Below are positions 15,322-24,367 of a stretch of 26,709 bases of DNA, one piece after another. Numbering within the stretch: position 1 is the stretch's first letter; the number at the start of each line of letters is the position of its first letter. Source of the stretch: a virus; the IMG/VR virus record IMGVR_UViG_3300033141_001498, positions 1-26,709 of that record. The stretch is one strand, 5' to 3'. The notes under the pieces are model-generated. The model worked only from the letters and a program-made list of their open reading frames with translations, searched no databases and was not told the DNA's origin. Made by a program: the position numbers and the translations under genes.

Positions 15322-18300
15322 TTAAGTACATGTTCCCGGCGTGTATGGCACAGTAGGCGTTCCACAATCTGTACAACCTGCCGCATCACCACAGGATTGT
15401 ATGGTTATATCCACAATACTATCCACTGTCCATTGTGATCCATCTGCATTGAAAGGGAGTGAACCGGGGATAAGGTAAGGATAAACACTTGAACACACTG
15501 TTATACAGCTACCTTCTTCCTCAGTAACATAAGGGGGAAGAGTGACTGTATCTGTCGCCGGTGCAGATCCCGGAGTGATAACTGTAAACGTAAAAGGATA
15601 TTGAGAAGTTTTAGCTTGTAGTCTATAGCATGTATAATTTCCTGCTCCACAACTACAGTCACAACACACCTCGTTTAGTATTGTAGAGTCTCCGATTGCC
15701 CCCGGATCATGGCATAACCACTCGGATTGTCTTTCTCTTATGTCAACAAGTAAATATAAATGCGGATCACTATTAGGAGCTACAGGAGCAGGCATTTGAA
15801 ACACTCCTTTATATTTTAGTGCCCCATTCTGTGCAGGAGTAACCCATTGTTGTCCATCCCAACTAAAGAAGTCGGGACCTAAAGGATTTATAGCAACACT
15901 ATTAGCTAATAAATCTACCGCATCCTGTCGGTTGGTTCTGTCATAATCAATATTTGTTCTTAAATACCTAAAGCTATGTTTGTTTACATCAAACACAATA
16001 TTAAGAGCACTGTTAACATTAGTGAACTGAGTGTCGTCACCCTGAACAATATAACCCAAGTCTGATAAGTCTAGTATCATTTCTACATAATCACCCACAT
16101 TAGGAGCTTCTGCCCCCTGAACTAATCCTTGCCATTGGCTATCGTTCCAACCACCCCCTGCATTAGGTGGATTCAACCAACCATCCGGAATAAATGGGTA
16201 TTGAGGAAAATTATCATTACCTATCGGAGTCTGATAAATGTCTTGAACAATATTTCCATTACCTAAAGTGGCAGTATTTTCCCAAGCAGAAAAATACTCT
16301 ATTAATTGTTGATTAACATTTCCTGCTATCACTCCATTTTGAGCCTGCCATTGCCAACTTAACAAAGGATTAACTAAACACACCGCATCCGGTCCATTTG
16401 CGGGGTCATAATATGTAGCCGTATTAGAAGCGGGACAGTTTCTTTGAGAAGTGTACAACACTGTATCTACATTTATAGGGGTTGGAGTAGCACAATTTAA
16501 AGTGGCATTCACATCAAATGAACCTGCACCGGTCATAGTAGTAGGATCAGGAGTTATAATTACGTATGCTTGAGTTGGAACAGGAGTATCTTTAGTCCAT
16601 GTTACAGTATTAGGATTATTGTTGCTATCTATTTGAGTTGCGGGAAACAAGTCATTTCCAATTGGCAATTGAACCTGTATAAACGCCTCACTAACAGCAC
16701 CGGTATCGGTAGGTGTCATATTAAAAGTCCATGAAACATCCCCTACTGATCCCTCGCCATCCTCCGGAAACTCTACCCAAAAAACCATAGGAGCTAAATC
16801 TCCGGGCGAAGTAAAGGTAGTAGTTGTTCCACATGCTATTACATCTTGCTCTGTTTCAATATCACTTATTACCACATCACATTCTCCGGGAGTAAAAAAT
16901 AGAGATCGGTCTGTTAACGATACCACATATTCATTCATATAAGGATCAAACCCTCCAAGCTTTTGAGTGTATACATTGATAGATGAGGTTAGCTGTCCGT
17001 TAAAGGCATCTCTGAACCAACTCCTCATTCCGTATTCTGATAACACCTGAAGCTGTTCATTTTGTCCTGAAGAGCCTCTAAGGTTTAATACTGCTCCTCG
17101 TTTTTCGTCAATGAAAAATTTATCTAACCCAAACTCTACATAGCTCTCAGGGTTGTTGCTAATACCAAATCTTTCTGTTCTAGCTATCTGTGTTCCTAAA
17201 ACTTCAGGAACAGAAGCTACTGTACCACCACCTGAAGAGTCACTTAATAAATTCTTTCCTGCTAACACATACGATATCTTATCTTCCTGTAAAACAAGAA
17301 CATCGGTATCTCTACCGCTAAGTATTTGCACCTTGCCAAAACTATCTTCTAGCGACTTCCAATTAACAAGACCTAAATTAAACTCATTAGACTTATTAAT
17401 GTTGGTTTCATTATTAATTATTCCACTATATGTAATATCAGCATAGCGATGTGCTCTTCTGTAGTCCTCATTAGCAGTTGCTGTTACACGTTGACCTAAT
17501 AAGAAATACCTTCCTGATAAAGAATCATTTACTTTATAGCTTTCCACTCCATTGCCAAATGCAAAACAGTTGAAAAAAGATAAATTAAAAACTCCGGTTG
17601 TTCCTGTAAGTGCTGTACCCACTACTTGACTTACATCGTTATTAGCCGCAATACCTTGGTGAGAGCCTGTAGCTACATCAATGGGGTAGACATCAGAACC
17701 TTCGTACCATAAATCAGGATTCGCAGGCCTTCCTTCTGTCTCAAATGCGACTACCTCTTCTTGAAAGCTAATGTTAAATGCGCATTCAATTTTATTTAAC
17801 TCACTAGTTCCACCTCCTGCACGAACTAAAAACTGTATCTCGTTATCAGGGTCAGTTCCTCCGGCAGGTGTTTGAGACCACCTTAAAAATATAGTACATG
17901 GATTAGAGTCACAATCATACTGTGGAGTAGTCCATGCCGTTGTAGGGTCTGTTAGGGGAGCAAGGGATGGGTCATAATCGATAGTTACACCTCCACTGCA
18001 ACCAACAAAAAGCTTCTCTCCTTCATTTACCATATCTGTGTGAACATCCATTCCGTTAAAAAAATCGATGATATTATTATAGTCTTGATCTGCTATATAT
18101 CTTTTATGAAATCTCCACTCTACTTGACTATCTGTTCCTGAACCCACAACCGTATATCCTAGGGCTCCTTTTTTAAACCATCTTAATCCAATGGTGATAT
18201 TAGTACCTTGAGGTATAGACATAGGTGTATAGATAGGTTCACCGTTTGCGTTTAATCCTGTTGATGTTCCACTTAATCCTCTATAGTATAACTCGGGACA

Positions 18301-21216
18301 AATATTAGGAATTATTTCTCCATCAGGGAGGACAGTAGATACTTTAGTACTTTGAGTTACAGGTATACCTACCACCGGATATGATGGTGCAACATTTGAA
18401 GCAGTAGAAAAAGGAAAGTTTGACATCTCCATATACACTCCTGCAGGTACATATAAGTTTTGATTAGCATTAGCAGGATCAGGAACGGTAATAAAGTTTT
18501 CTTCCTGAACTTCTTTTCGTAATACCGTAGCATATACACATGTTCCTACTGCGCCATTAGCATCCGTTTTTACTAGAAGCTTATCTCCCGCCTCTACCTT
18601 TTGAGCGTTCTCTCCTTCTAATAAGAAATATGTAATTACTGTTCCCGGAGCACCTGATGCTGATTCAGGAGAAGTAAAAGAGTTTTTTGCATATATAGTC
18701 TCATACCCTTCTTCACTAGGCTTCATCGCAAATTTAAAATGCGTAGCCCATCTTGGTGCAACCATAGTCGATGGCATAGTAACACGAGCTTTATTAACTC
18801 TATCAGATAGGTAGCATGGAACAAAAATATTACTTCCCGATGAACCGCCTCCTTCAGTGGCAGAAATTTGATTACTTGTTATAGGTGTAGTAGCTCTATT
18901 CCAATCATCCATATAAATGATTCCCACCTCATATCCTCTATTACTATGTAAACTTTTATTATCAGCAGCATTAATTATACTTGCTCCTAGGTTAGCAAAA
19001 TTAGGGACTACAACAGCAAAACTTCCTCCCGGCATTGATCCTGTAGATCCGGTAGGATTAGATATTACAGGAGGTGGACCTGCATTATTAAGGGGGACGT
19101 ACACCATAGGATGCAACCATAACTTAAATTTATTTGGGTCTGCAGGCATCGAATCAAATCCTACAGCCATAGTAGCTGACCCGGGATCTCCCGGCGCAGG
19201 ACCTGCAGTAGGAGGAAATACTTCCGAAGCAGATAGGTATTTATATCGGTATGTTGGTTGTAATGGAGCATCTTGTACGGTTAATGAATACCGTGCATTA
19301 ATAAGATTAGTTAAATTGTAACCCCCACTTTGCCCTGTAGCAATAGCCGATGAAGCATTAAACGGCTGCGCAATACCACCTTCTAAGGCTGTTTGTGTTC
19401 CGATTGCTAACTGAAAAGCCACACTTGACACCATTTCAGTGACACTACTAAAATCTTGAGGCAAAGTCCACCGAAAGTTTACTAGACTCCCCCCTGCAAA
19501 TGGAGATGATCCGGGAGGATTAGGACCTGCCCATGTGTCAAAAGGAAATCCGGGTATATTGGTCCATTGCCAAAAAGGATTAGCCCATCCTATATTAAAG
19601 GTTAAGTTTAAAGTAGATCCTGCCGTTAAGGGTATATTACCAAAATCTATCTCTACTTCATTATTAGGAATATTTGCATAGGTTTGCCCATACACATTTC
19701 TGTCGGCTGCAAAAAATGTAGGAGTGGCCGCCTGAACTCCTAACTCTTTAGAGGTTAAAACGGTGTCATATATAGGCTTAACAATAGAATCAAACTTATC
19801 CACTAAATTATACTGTTCTTGATAATTACCATACATCAATCTATTACCCATAATAGTTTGTGCTTTAGCTACGATAGGAACATTGTCATAAAGCCTAAGG
19901 ATTTCATACTCAGGAAGCACAGTATAAACTTTACTGTTATCAAAAGTAATACTGTATGTGCTATTGTTATTAAGGCCTAATTGATTTTTATTAAATCGAT
20001 CTATAATTTTAATCAGTGAAGTGTCGGAACTTTTAAACACCACCTCAATGTCTGTCACTAATTCATTTCCTGTTTCAAACAATACTGTTACTGCATTGTA
20101 TTTATTAATCATCCCCTCGTTTAAATCACTGTCTTGGCTATAGAAAAAAGGTTCAGGAGAAAAAGCGATTTCACTAAATGATGATAACGCAGAAAACTCT
20201 CCACCTTCATATCTATATCTTGTAGCAAAAGAAATCATTTTATCTTCTATGTAATTTCTCTCAGTTCCGTTATTGCTTAAAGTGATAGTAGGAGAATTTG
20301 TTGGTGGCTCTTTAATAACCATTATCTCTTTAGCGGTGAAATTATCTCCTTCACCACACACGCCACCACCTCCCGGCGGAATTGGACACGTTGTGGTAGG
20401 GTTTGTTTGAGGGCCCACAGGTGGGGACACACAAGGCTCTCCGTATTGTTTAGTAACATCTATAACTCGTGGAGGGTTATGGTTGTCAGTAAAAAACAAA
20501 AAATTATCTATTAGGTTAACCCCTGTAATTAAATTGTTGGGGTTGAAATTTAAAGTGGTATTCCATTGAGTGGTACAGGGAATACAATCATATACACTAA
20601 TAATATGATATATCAAATTTTGACTGTTCACATTATAGGATAATATCATATCCATCCTATGTGTATTTTGATAAATAGTATAAGCAGTTCCCGGTGCAGC
20701 AAACATATCTCGTGATAAAACTAATACGGTGTTACCTGTTATAGACGTTACATAAGCAAAGTTATCAGGGTTAGCATCCTCTACAACAATAGCCCCCACC
20801 ACTGTTCCGTCAGTTTCAAAGGTAGCTCCTCCGTCTACTAGCTCATTAGGAGATAAAGCTGTATTTGTTCCTGTAACAATCGCTGCTCCCAACGGAGCCC
20901 CATCAGGATAGGGGCCCATCCATGATGGGTCGTGAACAAACCAATAAATAGTTTCATTAGCTTCGTCTGCATATTTACCTATACATGTAGCAAAAGGGCT
21001 TAGTTTGGTAGAGTAGGTTTCTCCCGGCAAAGGGAACGCTATAGAGGGAGTGAGCTCAATGTTTCCTTTTGCATTTTCAACTGAACCGATCTCTGAATTT
21101 TCTGTAGACCCGAGCCTTACATTTTGAGCATGGACATACTCTCCATTCTGAAGTAACCTTTCATCGATAGACTTATTCATTCTACCGGCCACAAAATTTC
21201 TTTGAGTCTTTGCCAT
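15322..21216 (-). CDS. Tail muzzle-like protein with Cys-rich C-terminus (1964 aa)
   Basis: The N-terminus (FVAGRMNKSIDERLLQNGEY, then VRLGSTENSEIGSVENAKGN) and the segment NLITGVNLIDNFLFFTDNHN from residue 228 match the recurring signatures of the large tail muzzle/tubular proteins of crAss-like phages (D-E-R-L-x-x-NGEY; ITGxNxIDxxLFxTDN-x-x-PP), recalled from those families. ERFGISNNPE, FFIDEKRG and LGGFDPYMNEYVVSL (from residue 1420) fit the conserved distal part. After that come about 540 extra residues ending in a Cys-rich stretch (CCDCSC, then CITVC, CGDAAGCTDC and a terminal C). It probably forms the tail barrel and its tip. The start is 1 nt after the ring protein's stop, so the two are coupled. 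Confidence 0.8.
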   Translation of the reverse strand: MAKTQRNFVAGRMNKSIDERLLQNGEYVHAQNVRLGSTENSEIGSVENAKGNIELTPSIAFPLPGETYSTKLSPFATCIGKYADEANETIYWFVHDPSWMGPYPDGAPLGAAIVTGTNTALSPNELVDGGATFETDGTVVGAIVVEDANPDNFAYVTSITGNTVLVLSRDMFAAPGTAYTIYQNTHRMDMILSYNVNSQNLIYHIISVYDCIPCTTQWNTTLNFNPNNLITGVNLIDNFLFFTDNHNPPRVIDVTKQYGEPCVSPPVGPQTNPTTTCPIPPGGGGVCGEGDNFTAKEIMVIKEPPTNSPTITLSNNGTERNYIEDKMISFATRYRYEGGEFSALSSFSEIAFSPEPFFYSQDSDLNEGMINKYNAVTVLFETGNELVTDIEVVFKSSDTSLIKIIDRFNKNQLGLNNNSTYSITFDNSKVYTVLPEYEILRLYDNVPIVAKAQTIMGNRLMYGNYQEQYNLVDKFDSIVKPIYDTVLTSKELGVQAATPTFFAADRNVYGQTYANIPNNEVEIDFGNIPLTAGSTLNLTFNIGWANPFWQWTNIPGFPFDTWAGPNPPGSSPFAGGSLVNFRWTLPQDFSSVTEMVSSVAFQLAIGTQTALEGGIAQPFNASSAIATGQSGGYNLTNLINARYSLTVQDAPLQPTYRYKYLSASEVFPPTAGPAPGDPGSATMAVGFDSMPADPNKFKLWLHPMVYVPLNNAGPPPVISNPTGSTGSMPGGSFAVVVPNFANLGASIINAADNKSLHSNRGYEVGIIYMDDWNRATTPITSNQISATEGGGSSGSNIFVPCYLSDRVNKARVTMPSTMVAPRWATHFKFAMKPSEEGYETIYAKNSFTSPESASGAPGTVITYFLLEGENAQKVEAGDKLLVKTDANGAVGTCVYATVLRKEVQEENFITVPDPANANQNLYVPAGVYMEMSNFPFSTASNVAPSYPVVGIPVTQSTKVSTVLPDGEIIPNICPELYYRGLSGTSTGLNANGEPIYTPMSIPQGTNITIGLRWFKKGALGYTVVGSGTDSQVEWRFHKRYIADQDYNNIIDFFNGMDVHTDMVNEGEKLFVGCSGGVTIDYDPSLAPLTDPTTAWTTPQYDCDSNPCTIFLRWSQTPAGGTDPDNEIQFLVRAGGGTSELNKIECAFNISFQEEVVAFETEGRPANPDLWYEGSDVYPIDVATGSHQGIAANNDVSQVVGTALTGTTGVFNLSFFNCFAFGNGVESYKVNDSLSGRYFLLGQRVTATANEDYRRAHRYADITYSGIINNETNINKSNEFNLGLVNWKSLEDSFGKVQILSGRDTDVLVLQEDKISYVLAGKNLLSDSSGGGTVASVPEVLGTQIARTERFGISNNPESYVEFGLDKFFIDEKRGAVLNLRGSSGQNEQLQVLSEYGMRSWFRDAFNGQLTSSINVYTQKLGGFDPYMNEYVVSLTDRSLFFTPGECDVVISDIETEQDVIACGTTTTFTSPGDLAPMVFWVEFPEDGEGSVGDVSWTFNMTPTDTGAVSEAFIQVQLPIGNDLFPATQIDSNNNPNTVTWTKDTPVPTQAYVIITPDPTTMTGAGSFDVNATLNCATPTPINVDTVLYTSQRNCPASNTATYYDPANGPDAVCLVNPLLSWQWQAQNGVIAGNVNQQLIEYFSAWENTATLGNGNIVQDIYQTPIGNDNFPQYPFIPDGWLNPPNAGGGWNDSQWQGLVQGAEAPNVGDYVEMILDLSDLGYIVQGDDTQFTNVNSALNIVFDVNKHSFRYLRTNIDYDRTNRQDAVDLLANSVAINPLGPDFFSWDGQQWVTPAQNGALKYKGVFQMPAPVAPNSDPHLYLLVDIRERQSEWLCHDPGAIGDSTILNEVCCDCSCGAGNYTCYRLQAKTSQYPFTFTVITPGSAPATDTVTLPPYVTEEEGSCITVCSSVYPYLIPGSLPFNADGSQWTVDSIVDITIQSCGDAAGCTDCGTPTVPYTPGTCT

Positions 21217-21217
21217 T

Positions 21218-22144
21218 TTATTTTATCCACTTATCCCTTCCTCGTAGATTCATAAGTAATCTACCCGGATGAATATTACTAATTCTGATTTTTGCATTTC
21301 GTAACAAAGCACTCTTTTCTTTTCGTGCTCGTGATACTATATATTCTTGAACCCCAAGTCTTGATGACACAATAGCATATCTTATATATGCATAAACAAA
21401 TTCTTCAAATAATTTATTAACAGAAACCTCTCCATCATTTCCATTCGCCATACCATCTGAAATATATTCAAGGATACATTCTTCATTGGCCATAGTAGAA
21501 TCAAAATTAATAACACCTGCTTTCTTGTCAATAGTAAATGTAGGATTAGCATTAGCTGTTTCTGTATTTAACCCAAAACGTGCTCGGCTATGGTAGTCAA
21601 AATACCATGCTCCATCACAGCAGTAACCATAAACCCCATTGAACATAGGATTATTTTTATTTAAATAAATACTTTTTTTACTTCCCATGATTCTATCATG
21701 GTCTAGCCCTGAGTATTGAGGCATTAATATCTCTCCGTTTTGAGAAAATAATATCTTGCCTGTGTCATCCTGTAAGTATTCATGAGCACTTGCCACCTGA
21801 ATATTCTCTGTTAATGGCCTGATATATCCGTCTTTATATAAAGATATCCTTACCCAATTAACATAATCCGATGGTAATATAAACCGTAATGCCACGTCTA
21901 CTGTTAATTGTAGAGCTTTGATTTCTTTAAACGCATCATAGTTCAATTCTTGTATTGCTCTCTTAGCGTGGAACAATACCTTATATCTCTCTTCATTGTT
22001 AATGATATTATGATTATCATTATACATTAACATAAAGTTATTTACAATGTCTTGTAATTTTACATACTGATATGACCCCCAATTCTCATCTGTAGGAATC
22101 GTGCCACTATTAGTGTAATATTGAAATTGAGATAAATACGTCAT
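21218..22144 (-). CDS. Head-tail connector/ring protein (308 aa)
   Basis: The protein carries the hallmarks of a widespread podovirus tail-stabilisation/ring family. These are ERYKVLFHAKRAIQELNYDA (helical N-terminal part), LRFILPSDYVNWVRISLYKD, the mid-region EYLQDDTGKILFSQNGEIL, then a long C-terminal helix ending in RNAKIRISNIHPGRLLMNLR followed by GRDKWIK. The last motif is characteristic of the family in Bacteroidota phages (family recall). It would form a ring between portal and tail, a role like P22 gp4/gp10. Its ATG overlaps the TAA of the 334-aa gene by one base (TAATG), indicating translational coupling, and the muzzle-like gene follows 1 nt later. Confidence 0.82.
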   Translation of the reverse strand: MTYLSQFQYYTNSGTIPTDENWGSYQYVKLQDIVNNFMLMYNDNHNIINNEERYKVLFHAKRAIQELNYDAFKEIKALQLTVDVALRFILPSDYVNWVRISLYKDGYIRPLTENIQVASAHEYLQDDTGKILFSQNGEILMPQYSGLDHDRIMGSKKSIYLNKNNPMFNGVYGYCCDGAWYFDYHSRARFGLNTETANANPTFTIDKKAGVINFDSTMANEECILEYISDGMANGNDGEVSVNKLFEEFVYAYIRYAIVSSRLGVQEYIVSRARKEKSALLRNAKIRISNIHPGRLLMNLRGRDKWIK

Positions 22145-23148
22145 TATTCTTCACTTTGTGTTTCGTTCATATCTTGTGTAGCTCCAAACTTATATATCTC
22201 TACTTCTCTAACTGACATTCCTGCGTACTGAAGTATAAGAGCTATTAGGTCTACCTGATTATCTTCAGGAACTTCAAAGTCTTGATAGTCAGGAGCACTT
22301 GCATTAAAGATTGGAGTTGATGCCACTAGGTTGTATGTCCATTTAGGAGTTTTAGGATAACGTATATATTGACAAATAACATCTCCCTTTTTATTTATAG
22401 TTGATGGATATACCGTTGCTGTCTCGGACACTCCTTCGCTTAATACATAAGCAGGATAAGTTCTAGTAGGAGCAGTAAGCTGAGAACTTGTCAGATTAAA
22501 TATTTTATATTGACTAACTTTTTCTATCTCAACTATATTGTTAGCATCATATATTCTATAGTCCTGCCCCACATAAGGAATCGCACCTGTAGACATAATG
22601 TCCGCACTCAAACTTAATTCCGATACTGAGTCTACTGCAGTAACATAAGCTGTTAGCATAGGGTCTGTAGGAGCTCCTGTTGGGCTTGTATTAACAACAA
22701 TACTTCCTACCGGTGGAGACTCGGGAATACCCGGAGCAGTTATCACAAACTGATTTAACGCAGTATCTACAAGTTTACCCGCAACTTCTGCGGTAGTTGT
22801 ACCACTGTATAGCAACGTAGGATAGAAATATAATTTATTAATAAAGTAATAATCAAGAGGCAGATTGTAAAGATTAGCTGTATTAGTAGTGGCCGCAGGC
22901 TGATCTAAAACCTGTGTCTTAGCAAAGATAGCTATATCTTGCTCTATACCATTTTTTATATCAGCATATCCTATCCCTGACTGCCTCATATTTTCTTTAT
23001 TTATTTGATGATTATAAGAATAAAAGAAATCTTCAAATATAGAAAGTTGTGCTTGCGTAGCAAACAAGTTAAAGTCAGCAGGCGTTACATATCCATAATT
23101 ATTTTTATTTAATACAGAGAGGACTGTACTATACACTTCATCAATCAT
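22144..23148 (-). CDS. Ring/tail connector protein (334 aa)
   Basis: The N-terminal helix (NYGYVTPADFNLFATQAQLSIF, shown here by its ends NYGYVTP and QLSIF) followed by NLPLDYYFINKLYFYP, then PKTPKWTY and a C-terminal DFEVPEDNQVDLIALILQYA followed by GMSVRE, matches a connector family that lies just upstream of the LRGRDKWIK-type ring protein in many Bacteroidota phages (family recall). A middle insertion rich in Thr/Pro/Ala (about residues 115-200) is beta-type and may be an extra domain. The gene has a TATCTTTG box 4 nt before its ATG and is coupled to the next gene by a one-base stop/start overlap. It probably contributes a ring below the portal; stoichiometry and neighbours cannot be read from sequence. 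Confidence 0.8.
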   Translation of the reverse strand: MIDEVYSTVLSVLNKNNYGYVTPADFNLFATQAQLSIFEDFFYSYNHQINKENMRQSGIGYADIKNGIEQDIAIFAKTQVLDQPAATTNTANLYNLPLDYYFINKLYFYPTLLYSGTTTAEVAGKLVDTALNQFVITAPGIPESPPVGSIVVNTSPTGAPTDPMLTAYVTAVDSVSELSLSADIMSTGAIPYVGQDYRIYDANNIVEIEKVSQYKIFNLTSSQLTAPTRTYPAYVLSEGVSETATVYPSTINKKGDVICQYIRYPKTPKWTYNLVASTPIFNASAPDYQDFEVPEDNQVDLIALILQYAGMSVREVEIYKFGATQDMNETQSEE

Positions 23149-23152
23149 AAGA

Positions 23153-23160
23153 CAAAGATA
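23153..23160 (-). promoter_or_regulatory. TATCTTTG box before the 334-aa connector gene
   Basis: An exact TAnnTTTG match on the minus strand, 4 nt (TCTT) before the ATG. If it is a -7 element, transcription would start at or beside the start codon, giving a nearly leaderless mRNA for the connector-muzzle block. No clear -33 element is visible. Confidence 0.5.
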
Positions 23161-23186
23161 CTAAAAAAAGATATATGGACAGAAAT

Positions 23187-23540
23187 TTAAGGGGGACAGC
23201 AAAACTGAGTAACGGTCACCGACCTAATACTAATAGGTTGTCCTATTGGATTGAAACAATTAGGTAATTGTTTAGGCATAGAAATAACTTGACTCTCTCC
23301 ACTTTGCAGTCTTTCTATTTGTTTAGTCAGAAAAGTTATCACACTATAATCTCCCGCAGCTACTGCATCCGACAAGGTTAGTTCTGCCCGAACATTACCG
23401 TGGTAAACTATCTCTACAGCACTAACACCATTTGGAATAATAGATACAATATTATCAGCACCTACAATTATTTTTGCCGACTTTGAACCTACTCCTGAAG
23501 CTGCATAAGTAGAAGTATTAACAATTAAATATTTAGACAT
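23187..23540 (-). CDS. Small array protein 6 (117 aa), beta-rich, related to the five genes before it
   Basis: It starts MSKYLIVNTS, matching the M-x-K-(Y/F)-(L/F) start shared by the small genes of this cluster. This is followed by strand-like segments (IIVGADNIVSIIP, VEIVYHGNVRAELTLSDA) and a helix (ITFLTKQIERLQSG). It has an extra C-terminal tail, IRSVTVTQFCCPP, with a Cys-Cys pair not seen in the others. It is the most divergent member together with the 125-aa gene, whose stop lies 1 nt upstream. Likely a minor virion component such as a capsid decoration protein, judged only from position between capsid and connector genes. Confidence 0.7.
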   Translation of the reverse strand: MSKYLIVNTSTYAASGVGSKSAKIIVGADNIVSIIPNGVSAVEIVYHGNVRAELTLSDAVAAGDYSVITFLTKQIERLQSGESQVISMPKQLPNCFNPIGQPISIRSVTVTQFCCPP

Positions 23541-23541
23541 A

Positions 23542-23919
23542 TCAAGTTATCGTTATAGTTGCTACTGAAACATTAGCCCCTCCAATATCTACAAAGGGAA
23601 TTGTTGAGGGGTATTGTCCTGTTGCAGGATCTTTAGGGCCACCGATAGTATTCATTTCAGCCACTGTCTCCCAATCTTCCCCTGCAGTTGTTACCCGGTT
23701 ATGGGCACTTGCAAATTTTTCTATAAACCAATTAGCCCATTTATATTCTTCCGCTATTACTACAGCTCTATTTAAAGTGATAGTAGCTTTTTTTCCATTG
23801 GAATAATAAATAAACAAAGTGGTTAGAGTATTTCTCGTGTCCTGCATAATACCTACTATACCATCTACTGATAAGTATGTAGGATATCCTCCTGTTCCTA
23901 TTATAAAATATCTTCCCAT
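23542..23919 (-). CDS. Small array protein 5 (125 aa)
   Basis: It starts MGRYFIIGTGGYPTYLSVDG, in line with the array family's N-terminal strand followed by a VDG turn. ATITLNRAVVIAEEYKWANW then corresponds to the shared strand-helix part. The C-terminal PFVDIGGANVSVATITIT is strand-like and ends in Thr. It is slightly longer than the others. It is the first gene after an intrinsic terminator and has its own TATCTTTG box 5 nt before the ATG, so it can be expressed independently of the four genes upstream. Function unknown; a capsid-surface or cement role is inferred from gene order. Confidence 0.72.
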   Translation of the reverse strand: MGRYFIIGTGGYPTYLSVDGIVGIMQDTRNTLTTLFIYYSNGKKATITLNRAVVIAEEYKWANWFIEKFASAHNRVTTAGEDWETVAEMNTIGGPKDPATGQYPSTIPFVDIGGANVSVATITIT

Positions 23920-23924
23920 AACTA

Positions 23925-23932
23925 CAAAGATA
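23925..23932 (-). promoter_or_regulatory. TATCTTTG box abutting a terminator, before the 125-aa gene
   Basis: An exact TAnnTTTG match ending 5 nt (TAGTT) before the ATG at 23917-23919. It begins right after the U-tract of the upstream terminator, so one transcription unit ends and another starts within about 35 bp. This tight junction supports a real promoter better than the sequence match alone. Confidence 0.6.
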
Positions 23933-23959
23933 ATAAAAAAAGGGGACTAATGTCCCCTT
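23933..23959 (-). terminator. Intrinsic terminator after the 106-aa gene
   Basis: Read on the minus strand, AAGGGGAC-ATTA-GTCCCCTT forms a perfect 8-bp GC-rich stem with a four-base loop, followed directly by a run of seven or more T. It lies 24 nt downstream of the 106-aa gene's stop at 23984 and separates that gene from the next promoter box. Confidence 0.88.
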
Positions 23960-23983
23960 CTTCACCTAAGTAGCGATATAACA

Positions 23984-24304
23984 CTAAGCTACCACAATAC
24001 CTGTAATAACTGCCGGTGCCCCTGCAGCATCAACTAAACCTGATAAACTAACGTCATATTTTGGGTTAGTCCAAGATGTTTGAAGAGCTGCAATTATAGA
24101 GTCTTGAACACGGTCTCTTGCGCTGTCGTCAGAAGCTGCAAATGCTGCACCAAAAGTAATTGTTGCCACATCTGTTGCTGCCGCTGAACCCGCATAAGTT
24201 ACTGTAACCTCAGTGGTACTAGCTTGTTCAACGATTATAACACCGTCTACAGCTAACAACTGTGGTGTTGCCCCGTCAATCGGGAATGATAAATACTTTT
24301 TCAT
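23984..24304 (-). CDS. Small array protein 4 (106 aa), likely well expressed virion component
   Basis: It starts MKKYLSFPIDG, then LLAVDGVIIVEQAS, EVTVTYAG, ATITFGAAF, a helix (DRVQDSIIAALQTSW) and the shared Y-D-V strand. This is the layout of the 99-, 102- and 119-aa members. It is rich in Ala, Thr and Val with no catalytic motif. It has its own TATCTTTG box with a 41-nt leader and its own strong terminator, making it a stand-alone transcription unit. That suggests it is made in larger amounts than its relatives, as expected for a decoration or cement protein; this is inference. Confidence 0.75.
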   Translation of the reverse strand: MKKYLSFPIDGATPQLLAVDGVIIVEQASTTEVTVTYAGSAAATDVATITFGAAFAASDDSARDRVQDSIIAALQTSWTNPKYDVSLSGLVDAAGAPAVITGIVVA

Positions 24305-24345
24305 AATAAAAAAAATTGAAAAATTTTGTGAGACTATTCTCGCTA

Positions 24346-24353
24346 CAAAGATA
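24346..24353 (-). promoter_or_regulatory. TATCTTTG box with a leader, before the 106-aa gene
   Basis: An exact TAnnTTTG match on the minus strand, 41 nt upstream of the ATG at 24302-24304, unlike the other boxes, which sit 4-5 nt from their start codon. The leader is very A/T-rich (a run of eight T before ATTATG), typical of Bacteroidota translation starts without a Shine-Dalgarno sequence. Confidence 0.6.
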
Positions 24354-24367
24354 ATAAAATATATTTA

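Noticed and set aside
18917-19321. 134-aa plus-strand frame inside the 1964-aa gene
   Set aside because: It is antisense to a clearly coding region, Pro/Gly/Leu-rich by mirror of the sense codons, and has no supporting context.
22923-22930. Another TATCTTTG on the minus strand
   Set aside because: It lies inside the 334-aa coding region, away from any start codon, so it is taken as a chance match and shows that the motif alone is not proof of a promoter.
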